The notes beneath the pieces were generated by a model. The model made no database searches. It saw only the letters and a program-made list of their open reading frames with translations, and was not told the origin of the DNA. This document shows, in pieces, positions 1 to 9,803 of a stretch of DNA of 41,979 bases; position 1 is the stretch's first letter, and each line of letters opens with the position of its first letter. A program made the translations under genes and the position numbers. The DNA comes from Nitrospirota bacterium (GTDB taxonomy: Bacteria > Nitrospirota > Nitrospiria > Nitrospirales > Nitrospiraceae). Where the stretch lies: positions 1 through 41,979 of the forward strand of contig JACQQM010000147.1 of the NCBI GenBank assembly GCA_016207025.1, in the 5' to 3' direction.

Positions 1-1
1 C

Positions 2-121
2 AACGTGTCGATCACAGCGGAGTTGATCTCGCCGATTGCGATGGACCAGGGGTTGCGGTTTGCGATCCGGGAGGGCGGCAAGACCGTCGGCTCCGGCGTC
101 GTCACCGAAATCCTCGCGTAA
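2..121 (+). CDS. tuf: Elongation factor Tu, C-terminal fragment (5' end outside window)
   Basis: Frame 2 translates to [39 protein letters not shown], the EF-Tu C-terminus; directly upstream of rpsJ. Confidence 0.95.
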   Translation, partial: NVSITAELISPIAMDQGLRFAIREGGKTVGSGVVTEILA

Positions 122-137
122 CGGACGTTAGGAGACC

Positions 138-455
138 ATGGTCGTGAAGGTTGATCAGCGCATCCGAGTCCGGTTGAAGGGGTTCGATTACCGGGTTCTC
201 GATCAGTCGGTGGCCGAGATTGTCGAAACCGTCAAGCGGAGCGGAGCGAAGGTGGCCGGGCCCATCCCTCTGCCGACTCGGATCGAAAAGTTTACGGTTC
301 AGCGGTCCACCCATGTGGACAAGAAATCCCGCGAGCAGTTCGAGATTCGAACGCACAAGAGGCTGTTGGATATTATGGAGCCCACCCCGGAGACCATGGA
401 CGCGCTGATGAAGCTGAACTTGGCGGCGGGCGTGGATGTCGAGATTAAGTTGTAG
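138..455 (+). CDS. rpsJ: 30S ribosomal protein S10
   Basis: [16 protein letters not shown]...[39 protein letters not shown]. Confidence 0.98.
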   Translation: MVVKVDQRIRVRLKGFDYRVLDQSVAEIVETVKRSGAKVAGPIPLPTRIEKFTVQRSTHVDKKSREQFEIRTHKRLLDIMEPTPETMDALMKLNLAAGVDVEIKL

Positions 456-465
456 CGAGGGCTTA

Positions 466-612
466 GGCCGACCGGGCCGACTGCTGTGCTCGCGCACCGC
501 GCACACAAGAGCTATTTAGATTTGGCAAAGTTGATTGGTGTGCCGGGTACCCGTTGCTCAGCTTCATGCAACGGGTGATGACGCGCGCAGTGGCAGCCGG
601 CCAGGCCGCCCC
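466..612. repeat. Dispersed palindromic element copy A (rpsJ-rplC intergenic)
   Basis: Left core TGTGCTCGCGCACCGCGCAC and right core GACGCGCGCAGT...GCCGGCCAGGCC, like copies at 12.95, 40.35 and (half) 2.2 kb; internal stem ACCCGTTGC/GCAACGGGT (549-557/568-576). Confidence 0.6.
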
Positions 613-658
613 TCGCGTCACGTCCGGCGCTCTGGAGAGGTTGGTGGGTAGGGAAGCG

Positions 659-1282
659 ATGACGAACGGGTTGCTCGGGAAAAAACTTGGCATGACCCAG
701 GTGTATGACAGCGAAGGCCGACTCATCCCGGTCACGGTGATCGAGACGGGTCCCTGCCGGGTCGCGCAGGTCAAGAGCCGCGATCGGCACGGCTACGAAG
801 CGGTGCAGCTTGCGTTCGGCGACCTTCCAGAGCGCAAGCTCACGAAAGCCGAACTGGGGCATCTCAAGTCGGTGCAAGTCCCTCCAAGCCGTCACTTGCG
901 GGAGTTCAAAAAAACCGGCGATGTCCAGCCCGGGCAGGTGGTAAAAGCGGATCTCTTTCAAAAAGGTGACTGGGTGGACGTGGAAGGCGTGTCGAAGGGG
1001 AAGGGGTTTCAAGGAGTGATCAAGCGTCACCACTATAGTGGCGGACCGGAGAGTCACGGGTCCATGTTTCATCGTGCGCCGGGCTCCATCGGCAGCAGCG
1101 CCTTTCCGTCCCGGGTCTGGAAGAATAAGACTCTGCCGGGACACATGGGCAGCGAACGGGTCACGGTCCAGCGGTTGAAGGTGATTGATGCCCGCCCCGA
1201 GGAGAACTTACTGTTCGTGAGCGGAGCGGTACCGGGCGCCACCGGCGGGGTCGTGGTGGTCAGAAAGTCGAAGAAAGGCTGA
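659..1282 (+). CDS. rplC: 50S ribosomal protein L3
   Basis: MTNGLLGKKLGMTQVYDSEGRLIPVTVIETGPC; the longer ORF from 554 begins in the upstream repeat, so ATG 659 is preferred. Confidence 0.96.
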   Translation: MTNGLLGKKLGMTQVYDSEGRLIPVTVIETGPCRVAQVKSRDRHGYEAVQLAFGDLPERKLTKAELGHLKSVQVPPSRHLREFKKTGDVQPGQVVKADLFQKGDWVDVEGVSKGKGFQGVIKRHHYSGGPESHGSMFHRAPGSIGSSAFPSRVWKNKTLPGHMGSERVTVQRLKVIDARPEENLLFVSGAVPGATGGVVVVRKSKKG

Positions 1283-1285
1283 CGC

Positions 1286-1909
1286 ATGCCAACCGTGGAT
1301 GTAGTGGATCTCGCAAAACGCAAGGTGGGGTCGGTCGAGCTCCATGAGGGGTTGTTTGGAGCTGAGCCTGACAAGCCGGTGGTGCACGAAGCCGTGGTCA
1401 TGCAGCGTGCGTCCGCTCGACAGGGCACAGCCTCGACGCTGAAGCGCGGGGAGGTCAGCGGGTCCGGGAAAAAACCGTGGAAACAGAAACACACCGGACG
1501 GGCGCGTGCGGGGTCCATCCGGTCGCCCATCTGGCGGCACGGCGGGACGGTTTTTGGTCCGAAGCCGCGCAGCTACGCCTTTGCCATGCCGAAGAAGAAA
1601 TATCGAACTGCCCTGCAGGCCGCGCTCTCATCCAAGCTGGCTGAAGGCGGCATTATGGTCATCTCCGAGCTGGCCATTGCGGAACCAAAGACGCGCCTGC
1701 TGGCCAAGACGCTGGGGCAATTGGGCCTGACCGCCAAGACGCTGATCGTCCTGGGGGAGGGGCGCGCCGATCTGGAGCAGGCGGCCCGAAATCTTCCCGA
1801 CGTGAAGCTGGTGAGGCCGGAAGGGTTGAATGTCTACGACGTGCTTCGCTATGACTCGATCCTGATCCCGGAGCGGGAATTGCGGCGCGTCCAGGAGGTC
1901 TGGTCATGA
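1286..1909 (+). CDS. rplD: 50S ribosomal protein L4
   Basis: KPWKQKHTGRARAGSIRSPIWRHGGTVFGPKPRSYAFAMPKKK motif; operon position. Confidence 0.97.
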   Translation: MPTVDVVDLAKRKVGSVELHEGLFGAEPDKPVVHEAVVMQRASARQGTASTLKRGEVSGSGKKPWKQKHTGRARAGSIRSPIWRHGGTVFGPKPRSYAFAMPKKKYRTALQAALSSKLAEGGIMVISELAIAEPKTRLLAKTLGQLGLTAKTLIVLGEGRADLEQAARNLPDVKLVRPEGLNVYDVLRYDSILIPERELRRVQEVWS

Positions 1910-2199
1910 AGCGAGGACCCTACGACGTGCTGGTGGAGCCGCTGCTGACCGAGAAGATCACGGCAATGCGCGAGAGCGCAAACAAGGTCGGCTTTCTGGT
2001 GAAGCGAGACGCCAACCGCATCGAGATCAAGCGGGCGGTGGAGTCGGCGCTCAAGGTGAAGGTCGCGCGCGTGAACATTCTCAATATGATGGGAAAGACC
2101 AAACGGCTCGGCCGATTTGCCGGCAAACGGCCCGACTGGAAGAAAGCGATTGTGACGTTGAAAGCCGGCGAAAAGCTGGAGATGTACGAGAGCGTGTGA
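1906..2199 (+). CDS. rplW: 50S ribosomal protein L23
   Basis: DVLVEPLLTEKITAMRE...VNILNMMGKTKRLGRFAGKRPDWKKAIVTLKAGEKLEMYE. Confidence 0.97.
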   Translation: MKRGPYDVLVEPLLTEKITAMRESANKVGFLVKRDANRIEIKRAVESALKVKVARVNILNMMGKTKRLGRFAGKRPDWKKAIVTLKAGEKLEMYESV

Positions 2200-2202
2200 C
2201 GA

Positions 2203-2253
2203 AAGTGCTCGGCGGACGCGCGTAGTAGGAGGCCGCCAGGCCACCCCTGCGGG
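2203..2253. repeat. Dispersed palindromic element, solo right half (copy D, rplW-rplB intergenic)
   Basis: AGTGCTCGGCGGACGCGCGTAGT closely matches AGTGCTCGGTGGACGCGCGCAGT at 13021. Confidence 0.55.
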
Positions 2254-2274
2254 ATTGTGAGCGAAGGAAGCACG

Positions 2275-3111
2275 ATGGGACTGAAACAATTTCGACCGAC
2301 TTCGCCGGGACGACGGGCCATGACCATCGTGACCGGTGAGGATTTGGCCAAGAAGAGGCCGGAAAAGCGCCTCACGGAATTCCATCCTCGTTCCGGCGCA
2401 CGGAACAACGATGGGCGCATGACCATCCGGTTTCGTGGGAGCGGGCACAAGCGCCTGTATCGGCAGGTGGATTTCAGGCGGGACAAGGTGGGCATCCCGG
2501 CGCGTGTGGCGGCCATTGAATATGATCCGAACCGGTCGGCCCGGATTGCCTTGCTGCATTATGCCGACGGCGACAAGCGATACATCCTGGCGCCGCAAGG
2601 GCTGGCGGTGCGCGATACGGTCCAGTCCGGTCCAAACGCCGAGGTGAAGCCGGGCAACGCCCTTCCGCTCGCGAACATGCCGTTGGGGACGACGATCCAC
2701 AACATTGAGCTGAAGCCAGGCAAGGGCGGGCAGCTTATCCGTAGCGCCGGCGGTTTCGCACAGGTGATGGGGCGCGATGAATCATACGTGCAGATTCGTC
2801 TCAAGTCTGGCGAGATGCGCCGGATTCTGGCGACCTGCATGGCCACGGTGGGGCAGGTTGGCAATCTGGATCATGAAAATGAGTCCATCGGCAAAGCGGG
2901 GCGGTCTCGATGGATGGGGCGGCGGCCGCATGTGCGCGGGGTGGCGATGAACCCCGTCGATCACCCGCACGGCGGGGGAGAGGGCAAGTCGGGTCAAGGG
3001 AACCCGCATCCCGTCTCGCCGTGGGGGCTTCCGACCAAAGGGTACAAGACCCGGAAGAACAAGGCGACCGACAAGTTCATTCTCACGCGGCGCAAAAAAG
3101 GTGTCCGCTAG
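2275..3111 (+). CDS. rplB: 50S ribosomal protein L2
   Basis: [17 protein letters not shown]...[38 protein letters not shown]. Confidence 0.97.
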   Translation: MGLKQFRPTSPGRRAMTIVTGEDLAKKRPEKRLTEFHPRSGARNNDGRMTIRFRGSGHKRLYRQVDFRRDKVGIPARVAAIEYDPNRSARIALLHYADGDKRYILAPQGLAVRDTVQSGPNAEVKPGNALPLANMPLGTTIHNIELKPGKGGQLIRSAGGFAQVMGRDESYVQIRLKSGEMRRILATCMATVGQVGNLDHENESIGKAGRSRWMGRRPHVRGVAMNPVDHPHGGGEGKSGQGNPHPVSPWGLPTKGYKTRKNKATDKFILTRRKKGVR

Positions 3112-3132
3112 TCGCAGTCTAAGGAGATTCGT

Positions 3133-3420
3133 ATGCCCAGATCGGTCAGCAAAGGGGCGTTTGTGGATGCTCACCTGCTCAAGAAAGTGGAGCAGATGAA
3201 CGAAGTCAGGGACCGGAAGATCATTAAGACATGGTCGCGCCGTTCCATGGTGGTCCCGGACATGATTGGGCACACGTTTGCGGTTCACAATGGGAAAAAG
3301 TTTATCCCGGTCTTTGTGACCGAAAACATGGTCGGCCACAAGCTGGGTGAGTTCGCCCCGACCCGATTCTTCAAGGGCCACGGCGCTGTGAAGACGGAGA
3401 AGGCGATTCCCCTCAAATAA
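3133..3420 (+). CDS. rpsS: 30S ribosomal protein S19
   Basis: [19 protein letters not shown]...[46 protein letters not shown]. Confidence 0.98.
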   Translation: MPRSVSKGAFVDAHLLKKVEQMNEVRDRKIIKTWSRRSMVVPDMIGHTFAVHNGKKFIPVFVTENMVGHKLGEFAPTRFFKGHGAVKTEKAIPLK

Positions 3421-3469
3421 GACGCGAAACGTTTCACGAATGACGTTTAACGGTTAACGGGGTTTTGGG

Positions 3470-3823
3470 ATGGCAGAGGCAAAAGCGATCCTGAGATATG
3501 TTCGAATTGCCCCTCGCAAGGCCCGCGCCGTGGTGGACTTGATCCGCGGACAGAAGGTTCCGCATGCCTTGACCGTGCTGAAATACACGCCCCGCTCGGC
3601 CGCCAAGGTCGTGGAGAAGGTCTTGCGGTCGGCGGTGGCGAATGCCGAACAGAAGGAAATGGGTGACAGCGGCGCGATGTGGGTCTCCAAGGCCTATGTG
3701 GATGTGGGGGCCACCTACAAGCGTTTTCGAGCGAGGTCCATGGGACGGGCCAACTCCATTCACAAGCGGACCAGTCATATCACGGTCGTCGTGTCGGCGC
3801 CAGAGGCCGCGCTGCGCAAGTAA
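3470..3823 (+). CDS. rplV: 50S ribosomal protein L22
   Basis: [25 protein letters not shown]...[24 protein letters not shown]. Confidence 0.97.
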   Translation: MAEAKAILRYVRIAPRKARAVVDLIRGQKVPHALTVLKYTPRSAAKVVEKVLRSAVANAEQKEMGDSGAMWVSKAYVDVGATYKRFRARSMGRANSIHKRTSHITVVVSAPEAALRK

Positions 3824-3848
3824 GCCGTCGAGGGGCAGCAAGGAGGTT

Positions 3849-4514
3849 ATGGGACAGAAGACACATCCGGTCGGCTACCGATTGGGCTACAACCGTACCT
3901 GGAGCTCGAGGTGGTACGCGGGAAAAGAGTTCGCCAAGCTGCTCCACCAGGACATCAAGATTCGGAAAATGGTCAAGGAGAAACTATATCACGCCGGAGT
4001 CGCGCGAATTGAAATCGAGCGATCGGGAGACCAGACCCGTGTCATCATTCACACCGCCCGCCCGGGAATCATTATCGGTCGCAAGGGCGCGGAGGTGGAC
4101 AAGCTAAAGGCGACGCTCGAAAAGGAATACGGCACGCAGGTGTATATCACGGTGAAGGAGATCAAAAAGCCGGAGTTGGATGCGCAACTCGTCAGCGAGA
4201 ACATCGCAGTGCAACTTGAAAAGCGGGTGGCATTTCGCCGGGCCATGAAGCGAAGCGTCGCGGCGGCGCTCAGGCTGGGAGCTCAGGGTATTCGGATCAA
4301 CTGCGCCGGCCGTTTGGGTGGGGCCGAAATTGCCAGAACCGAATGGTATCGCGAAGGACGCGTCCCGTTGCACACGCTCCGCGCCTTCATTGATTTTGGG
4401 TTTGCGGAAGCCCATACGACGATGGGACAGATCGGGGTCAAAACCTGGATCTATCGGGGGGAAGCTCTTCCCGCTCAGCCGGAGAAAGTCGAGAGCGGAT
4501 TCGATCACAGGTAG
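3849..4514 (+). CDS. rpsC: 30S ribosomal protein S3
   Basis: [37 protein letters not shown] motif [14 protein letters not shown]; start 3849 preceded by AAGGAGG. Confidence 0.97.
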   Translation: MGQKTHPVGYRLGYNRTWSSRWYAGKEFAKLLHQDIKIRKMVKEKLYHAGVARIEIERSGDQTRVIIHTARPGIIIGRKGAEVDKLKATLEKEYGTQVYITVKEIKKPELDAQLVSENIAVQLEKRVAFRRAMKRSVAAALRLGAQGIRINCAGRLGGAEIARTEWYREGRVPLHTLRAFIDFGFAEAHTTMGQIGVKTWIYRGEALPAQPEKVESGFDHR

Positions 4515-4588
4515 CGTGGGCCTGAGAGTGTCACTGGCTTGCCTGCTGGCAAGGACGACTCGCTTTCGCTCGCGAAGGGAGAACACGC

Positions 4589-4993
4589 GTGCTTGCGCCG
4601 AAGAAGGTCAAGTTCAGAAAGATGCAGAAGGGACGGATGCGTGGGAAAGCCTACCGCGGCGGCCACATTACGCTGGGGGAGTTCGGCCTCAAGTCCCTCG
4701 AACCCGGCCGGATCACGAGCCGTCAGATCGAGGCGGCCCGCATCGCCATCACACGGCACGTGAAGCGAGGAGGGCAGGTCTGGACGCGCATTTTCCCGGA
4801 TAAGCCCATTACGAAGAAGCCGGCCGAGACCCGCATGGGAAAAGGAAAGGGAAACCCCGAGTACTGGGTAGCGGTGGTCAAGCCGGGCCGCATCCTCTAC
4901 GAGATGGATGGGGTCACCCGCGAGGTGGCGGAAGAGGCCTTGCGGCTTGCCGCGCACAAGCTGCCGGTCGCGACGAAATTCGTTTCCCGCTGA
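4589..4993 (+). CDS. rplP: 50S ribosomal protein L16
   Basis: [42 protein letters not shown] start. Confidence 0.96.
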   Translation: MLAPKKVKFRKMQKGRMRGKAYRGGHITLGEFGLKSLEPGRITSRQIEAARIAITRHVKRGGQVWTRIFPDKPITKKPAETRMGKGKGNPEYWVAVVKPGRILYEMDGVTREVAEEALRLAAHKLPVATKFVSR

Positions 4994-5018
4994 GCGGCCC
5001 GACCTGAGGGGAACTAAC

Positions 5019-5240
5019 ATGGACATGAAAGAACTCAGAGACATGGAGGTGGCCGAGCTGGCGGAGAAGGAACGCCAGCTGACGCAGGAAGTGTTCAACC
5101 TGCGCTTTCAACTTGCCACTGGTCGGATTGAGAATCCCATGCGGATTCGCCAGACCCGTCGGGACCTGGCCCGGGTGAAAACGATTATGGAGCAGAAAAT
5201 CAGCGCCGGCGGCAAGCCGACGAGCCAGAACAAGGGATGA
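5019..5240 (+). CDS. rpmC: 50S ribosomal protein L29
   Basis: [57 protein letters not shown]. Confidence 0.96.
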   Translation: MDMKELRDMEVAELAEKERQLTQEVFNLRFQLATGRIENPMRIRQTRRDLARVKTIMEQKISAGGKPTSQNKG

Positions 5241-5512
5241 GCGTGATGACGGAGAAAATCCAGGGGCGGCGAGAGTGGATCGGCCACGTCGTCAGCAACA
5301 AGATGAATAAGACGGTCGTGGTGGCGGTTGACCGGTTTGTCCGGCACCCGTTCTATCGGAAAGTGATACGCCGCGTGACGAAGCTCAAGGCCCATGATGA
5401 ACAGAACAACTGTCGAGTGGGCGATCGGGTGAAGCTGATCGAGACCAGGCCGATCAGCAAACACAAGCACTGGCGCGTCGTGCAAATCATCGAACGTGGG
5501 CAGCCTGACTAG
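5237..5512 (+). CDS. rpsQ: 30S ribosomal protein S17
   Basis: [37 protein letters not shown]...[23 protein letters not shown]. Confidence 0.97.
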   Translation: MSVMTEKIQGRREWIGHVVSNKMNKTVVVAVDRFVRHPFYRKVIRRVTKLKAHDEQNNCRVGDRVKLIETRPISKHKHWRVVQIIERGQPD

Positions 5513-5571
5513 GGACCTCGCTCGCATCGGTCCGTGAACATGCTGCCGGATGCGGCATCCAAGGAAGCGTC

Positions 5572-5940
5572 ATGATCCAGAATTACAGTTATCTCGATGT
5601 GGCCGACAACTCCGGCGCGAAGCAGGTCATGTGCTTCCATGTCCTGGGCGGTTCCAAGCGGCGGTATGGGTCGCTCGGCGATGTCGTCGTGGTCGCGGTG
5701 AAGGAAGCGATTCCGCAGGCGGCGGTCAAGAAAGGGGACGTGAGCAAGGCGGTCATCGTGCGGACCACCAAGGGAATCCGACGGGACGATGGATCGTACA
5801 TCAAGTTCGATCGGAATGCCTGTGTCCTCATCAACGCTCAGGGCGAGCCGATCGGAACGCGCATTTTCGGGCCGGTCGCCAGAGAATTGCGCTGGAAGAA
5901 ATTCATGAAGATCATCTCGCTGGCGCCAGAGGTCCTCTAG
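5572..5940 (+). CDS. rplN: 50S ribosomal protein L14
   Basis: [48 protein letters not shown]. Confidence 0.98.
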   Translation: MIQNYSYLDVADNSGAKQVMCFHVLGGSKRRYGSLGDVVVVAVKEAIPQAAVKKGDVSKAVIVRTTKGIRRDDGSYIKFDRNACVLINAQGEPIGTRIFGPVARELRWKKFMKIISLAPEVL

Positions 5941-5960
5941 GGGGTAGGGAATCGGAAGCG

Positions 5961-6302
5961 ATGAGTCAACAGGCGGTCGAGAAAGCGAAGATCAAAAAAG
6001 GCGATACGGTCATGGTGATCGCCGGCAAGGAACGCGGCAAGACGGGCAAGGTGCTGTCGCTCCATTTGGCTGACGGGAAGCTGATTGTTGAAAAACTCAA
6101 CATCATTAAACGCCACACGAAGCCCAGCCAGAAGACACGGCAGGGCGGGATCCTGGAACGGGAAGCTCCGCTGGCTCTGTCGAACGTGATGCTCTTCTGC
6201 GCGAACTGTCAGAAACCTGTCCGTCTGGGGATCAAGGCTCTGGAAGGGGGACGGCGCGTGCGAATCTGCAAGAAGTGCAAGGAAATCGTCGAAAAGTCTT
6301 GA
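5961..6302 (+). CDS. rplX: 50S ribosomal protein L24
   Basis: [67 protein letters not shown]. Confidence 0.96.
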   Translation: MSQQAVEKAKIKKGDTVMVIAGKERGKTGKVLSLHLADGKLIVEKLNIIKRHTKPSQKTRQGGILEREAPLALSNVMLFCANCQKPVRLGIKALEGGRRVRICKKCKEIVEKS

Positions 6303-6321
6303 GGGCATAAGGGATCGAACG

Positions 6322-6972
6322 ATGGCAAAGGCTGGAAAGGCGGCGCCTGACAAGGGGGCCGAAAAGGAAAAGAAGGTAGCGGCGAAGAAGGAAGCGGCCC
6401 CTGCGGTCAAAGAACCGAGCGGGCCCAAAACCCCGCCACGTCTGAAGGAAGCCTACCGTCAGCAGATCGTGCAGGCCCTGATGAAAGAGTTTGCGTATAA
6501 GAATCCGATGCAAGTGCCGAAACTGGATCGTATTGTCTTGAATGTGGGGATGGGCGAGGCGATTCAAAACGTGAAGCTCCTGGAAAGCGCCACCGCTGAG
6601 TTAGGGGTGATTTCGGGTCAGAAGCCGGTCGTCACGAAAGCCAAGAAAGCGATCGCCGGCTTTAAGCTTCGCCAGGGGATGCCGATCGGGGCGAAAGTGA
6701 CGCTCAGAAGCGATCGGATGTATGAATTCCTCGATCGGCTCGTGAGCGTGGCGCTTCCGCGGATACGGGATTTTCGAGGCGTGTCCCCCAAGGCCTTTGA
6801 CGGACGCGGGAACTACACGTTGGGTCTCAAAGAGCAACTGATTTTTCCGGAGATTAAATACGATAGCGTGGCGTCCATCCACGGGATGGACATTACGATT
6901 GTGACCACCGCAAAGACCAATGACGAAGGGAAGGCGTTGCTGCGCCATTTGGGCATGCCCTTCAGAGCCTGA
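6322..6972 (+). CDS. rplE: 50S ribosomal protein L5 with Ala/Lys-rich N-terminal extension
   Basis: Core [41 protein letters not shown]...; first ~38 residues are low-complexity. Confidence 0.96.
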   Translation: MAKAGKAAPDKGAEKEKKVAAKKEAAPAVKEPSGPKTPPRLKEAYRQQIVQALMKEFAYKNPMQVPKLDRIVLNVGMGEAIQNVKLLESATAELGVISGQKPVVTKAKKAIAGFKLRQGMPIGAKVTLRSDRMYEFLDRLVSVALPRIRDFRGVSPKAFDGRGNYTLGLKEQLIFPEIKYDSVASIHGMDITIVTTAKTNDEGKALLRHLGMPFRA

Positions 6973-7036
6973 GCGGATCGGGGTATTGAGGACGCCGTCG
7001 GCGACGGGTCCTTTCACATGAGGATGGAGACCAGGA

Positions 7037-7222
7037 GTGGCACGAAAAGCCTTGCGGCTCAAAGCGGCGAGTAAACCGAAATTCAAAGTGAGGCAATACA
7101 ACCGGTGCCCCCTCTGCGGGCGCGTCAGAGGCTTTCTGAGGCGCTTCAGAATGTGCAGGATCTGTTTTCGTTTTCTGAGCCTGCGCGGGGAAGTTCCCGG
7201 GGTGACGAAGGCCAGTTGGTAG
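7037..7222 (+). CDS. rpsN: 30S ribosomal protein S14 type Z (zinc-binding)
   Basis: 61 aa, [22 protein letters not shown] (two CxxC motifs). Confidence 0.96.
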   Translation: MARKALRLKAASKPKFKVRQYNRCPLCGRVRGFLRRFRMCRICFRFLSLRGEVPGVTKASW

Positions 7223-7276
7223 CCGGGTGACGGTCAACCAAAGCGAGCCGCATGCACGACCTATGAGGTACACACG

Positions 7277-7672
7277 ATGACGACCGATCCGATCGCGGAC
7301 CTGCTGATCCGGCTTCAAAACGGAGCGCAGCGCCGTCACGAGACGGTGACCGTGCCTGCGTCCAAGCTGAAGACCGACCTCCTGAGGATCCTGAAGGCTG
7401 AGGGTTTCATCAGCAATTACGAGCCGGTCACCGCAGACGGGCATCCCGCGTTACGAGTGCAGTTGCGCTACGTGGGGGAGGGCCAGTCCATCATCACAGG
7501 AATGCGCCGGATCAGCAAGCCGGGCAAACGGGTCTATGTCGGCAAGCGAGACGTCAAACCGGTCATGGGCGGAATGGGCCTCGCGATTCTGTCCACGTCG
7601 AAGGGCCTGATGACGGATCAGGAATCGCGCCGCGCGAGCCTGGGCGGCGAAGTGGTCTGCCATGTCTGGTAA
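7277..7672 (+). CDS. rpsH: 30S ribosomal protein S8
   Basis: MTTDPIADLLIRLQNGAQRRHETVTVPASKLK...GLMTDQESRRASLGGEVVCHVW. Confidence 0.97.
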   Translation: MTTDPIADLLIRLQNGAQRRHETVTVPASKLKTDLLRILKAEGFISNYEPVTADGHPALRVQLRYVGEGQSIITGMRRISKPGKRVYVGKRDVKPVMGGMGLAILSTSKGLMTDQESRRASLGGEVVCHVW

Positions 7673-7699
7673 GAACGAACACATTCACGTAAGGTTACC

Positions 7700-8236
7700 A
7701 TGTCACGGTTAGGGCGAAAACTGATTCCGATTCCCGCAGGCGTTGAGGTCAAGGTCGCCGATCGACTGGTGTCGGTCAAAGGACCTCTGGGCCGGCTCGA
7801 ATGGCCGGTGGCGACCGGAGTGTCCGTGGCGGTCGCTGATGGTCATCTACGGGTGAGCCGTGCGGCTGACGATCCCAAAATCAGAGCCCTCCATGGTCTC
7901 GTGTGGGCCGAGCTCAACAACATGCTCCGGGGCGTGACGAAGGGGTTTGAACGCACGCTCGAGATCTCGGGGGTGGGCTACAAGGCGCAAGTTCAGGGGC
8001 AGGCGGTGAACTTGAGCGTCGGGTACACGCATCCGGTGATCTACCCTCTTCCGGCTGGGGTAGAAGCCAAGGTGGATAAGCAGACCGTCATTACGATCAA
8101 GGGGATTGACAAGAGAAAAGTCGGCCAGGTCGCCGCCAACCTCCGCGCGATTAAACCGCCTGATGTGTATAAACAGAAGGGCATCAAGTACGCGGGCGAG
8201 GTGCTCCGGAAGAAGGAAGGGAAGACCGGAAAATAA
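7700..8236 (+). CDS. rplF: 50S ribosomal protein L6
   Basis: MSRLGRKLIPIPAGVEVKV...VAANLRAIKPPDVYKQKGIKYAGEVLRKKEGKTGK. Confidence 0.97.
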   Translation: MSRLGRKLIPIPAGVEVKVADRLVSVKGPLGRLEWPVATGVSVAVADGHLRVSRAADDPKIRALHGLVWAELNNMLRGVTKGFERTLEISGVGYKAQVQGQAVNLSVGYTHPVIYPLPAGVEAKVDKQTVITIKGIDKRKVGQVAANLRAIKPPDVYKQKGIKYAGEVLRKKEGKTGK

Positions 8237-8245
8237 GAGCGCGCC

Positions 8246-8611
8246 ATGAATATCTTCGCGAAAAGAGAGAAGCTGAAAAGGAGACAGCAGCGCGTGCGCC
8301 AGCGCGTGTTCGGGACGCCGGCCCGCCCGCGGTTGAACGTGTATCGGAGCAAGAGCCATATCTACGCCCAGGTGATTGATGACACCACCGGGCGCACGCT
8401 GGCGGCCGCCTCGACGCTCGACCAGGGATTGCGGAAATCCCTGAAGTCAGCCGCCACCACGGAGGCCGCGAAAGCGGTCGGCAAGCTCTTGGCCGACCGT
8501 GCGAAAGCGGCGAAGATCACCAGCGTGGTGTTTGATCGAGGGGGGCGTCTCTACCACGGCCGCATCAAGGCTCTGGCTGAGGGGTCGCGCGAGGGTGGAC
8601 TGAAGGTCTGA
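8246..8611 (+). CDS. rplR: 50S ribosomal protein L18
   Basis: [40 protein letters not shown]...[28 protein letters not shown]. Confidence 0.97.
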   Translation: MNIFAKREKLKRRQQRVRQRVFGTPARPRLNVYRSKSHIYAQVIDDTTGRTLAAASTLDQGLRKSLKSAATTEAAKAVGKLLADRAKAAKITSVVFDRGGRLYHGRIKALAEGSREGGLKV

Positions 8612-8639
8612 CATTCTTGATGAAGAGGAGCAAAGCTGC

Positions 8640-9146
8640 GTGCGAGTTAATCCTGAAGAGCTGAACCTCAAAGACAAGGTGGTGTTTATCAACCGGGTCG
8701 CCAAGGTCGTGAAGGGCGGCAAGCGGTTTAATTTCTGCGCGTTGGTGGCGGTCGGGGACGGCCAAGGTTGGATCGGGGTCGGGAAAGGCAAGGCGGCGGA
8801 GGTGCCGGTGGCGATCGCCAAAGCCGTCGAGCAGGCCAAGAAGCACTTGGTGAAAGTGCCGCTCAAGGGCGGGACGATTCCTCACGAGGTACACGGCCTG
8901 TTTGGCGGCGAACACGTGCTGCTCAAGCCGGCGGCGGGAGGGACCGGGATTATCGCCGGGGGCGCGGTGCGCGCGGTGGTCGAATTGGCCGGCGCCCACA
9001 ACATCATCGCGAAGACGTTGGGACGGGGCAATCCGTTCAATACCGTACGAGCCACTTTGGATGGTCTGTGCCAGCTGAAAGATCCTGCTGAGGCCACGCG
9101 TCTTCGCCGGGGCGGTCTCGAGGGCGGGCTTGAAAAGACTGGATAA
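8640..9146 (+). CDS. rpsE: 30S ribosomal protein S5
   Basis: [64 protein letters not shown] start. Confidence 0.97.
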   Translation: MRVNPEELNLKDKVVFINRVAKVVKGGKRFNFCALVAVGDGQGWIGVGKGKAAEVPVAIAKAVEQAKKHLVKVPLKGGTIPHEVHGLFGGEHVLLKPAAGGTGIIAGGAVRAVVELAGAHNIIAKTLGRGNPFNTVRATLDGLCQLKDPAEATRLRRGGLEGGLEKTG

Positions 9147-9150
9147 ACGT

Positions 9151-9357
9151 ATGCCGAAGACCGCGACGAGAACCAAAGGAAAAGGATTGTCCATCACGCT
9201 CGCGCGCAGCCCGATCGGCACTCCGTACCGGCACCGGCTGGTCTTGCGCGGCCTGGGCCTTCGGAAAGTGAACCATACCGTCATGCGTCCGGACACCCCG
9301 CAGGTGCGGGGCATGATCGACAAGGTCTCGTATTTGCTGGAAGTGAGCGGGCGATGA
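9151..9357 (+). CDS. rpmD: 50S ribosomal protein L30
   Basis: [51 protein letters not shown]; start may instead be 9130. Confidence 0.93.
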   Translation: MPKTATRTKGKGLSITLARSPIGTPYRHRLVLRGLGLRKVNHTVMRPDTPQVRGMIDKVSYLLEVSGR

Positions 9358-9803
9358 AACTGCATGAATTGACTCCGTCGGCCGGGGCGACGCAGAAGCG
9401 GAAACGGATCGGCAGGGGACCTGGTTCAGGGCACGGGAAGACCGCGACCAAGGGCCACAAGGGACTGCTGGCGCGGTCCGGAGGAGGCAAGCGGCCGGGG
9501 TTTGAGGGCGGGCAAATGCCCCTCGTCCGTCGTGTGCCGAAATACGGGTTCACCAATCCGTTTCGAAAAGAATACGCGGTCGTCAACCTGAAGTCACTGG
9601 CCTCCCTGGGGGCGACGGATCAGGTGACGCCCAAGATGCTAGTCGAAGCCGGGCTTATTAAGCGGAAGACCTTGCCAGTGAAGATCCTCGGCCTCGGCGA
9701 GCTGGGGAAGCCGATCGTTATCCAGGCCCATAAATTCAGCAAGTCGGCGATGGAAAAAATACAGGCTGCTGGCGGGAGGGCTGAGGTCATCGGCGGTGTT
9801 TGA
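9354..9803 (+). CDS. rplO: 50S ribosomal protein L15
   Basis: [37 protein letters not shown]. Confidence 0.97.
   Translation: MKLHELTPSAGATQKRKRIGRGPGSGHGKTATKGHKGLLARSGGGKRPGFEGGQMPLVRRVPKYGFTNPFRKEYAVVNLKSLASLGATDQVTPKMLVEAGLIKRKTLPVKILGLGELGKPIVIQAHKFSKSAMEKIQAAGGRAEVIGGV

Noticed and set aside
554-658. N-terminal extension of rplC in the longest ORF (MLSFMQRVMTRAVAAG...)
   Set aside because: It lies within repeat copy A, and the canonical L3 start (MTNGLLGKKLGMTQ) is at 659.
512-1144. Long antisense ORFs (e.g. 512-1144, 1849-2700, 37527-38939, 39312-40340 on the minus strand)
   Set aside because: They are antisense shadows of well-supported conserved genes in high-GC DNA, with no recognisable domains.
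4538-4576. Small hairpins between rpsC and rplP (CTTGCC-tgct-GGCAAG and TTCG-ctcg-CGAA)
   Set aside because: Short and common in GC-rich intergenic DNA; no U-tract or repeated copy to support function.
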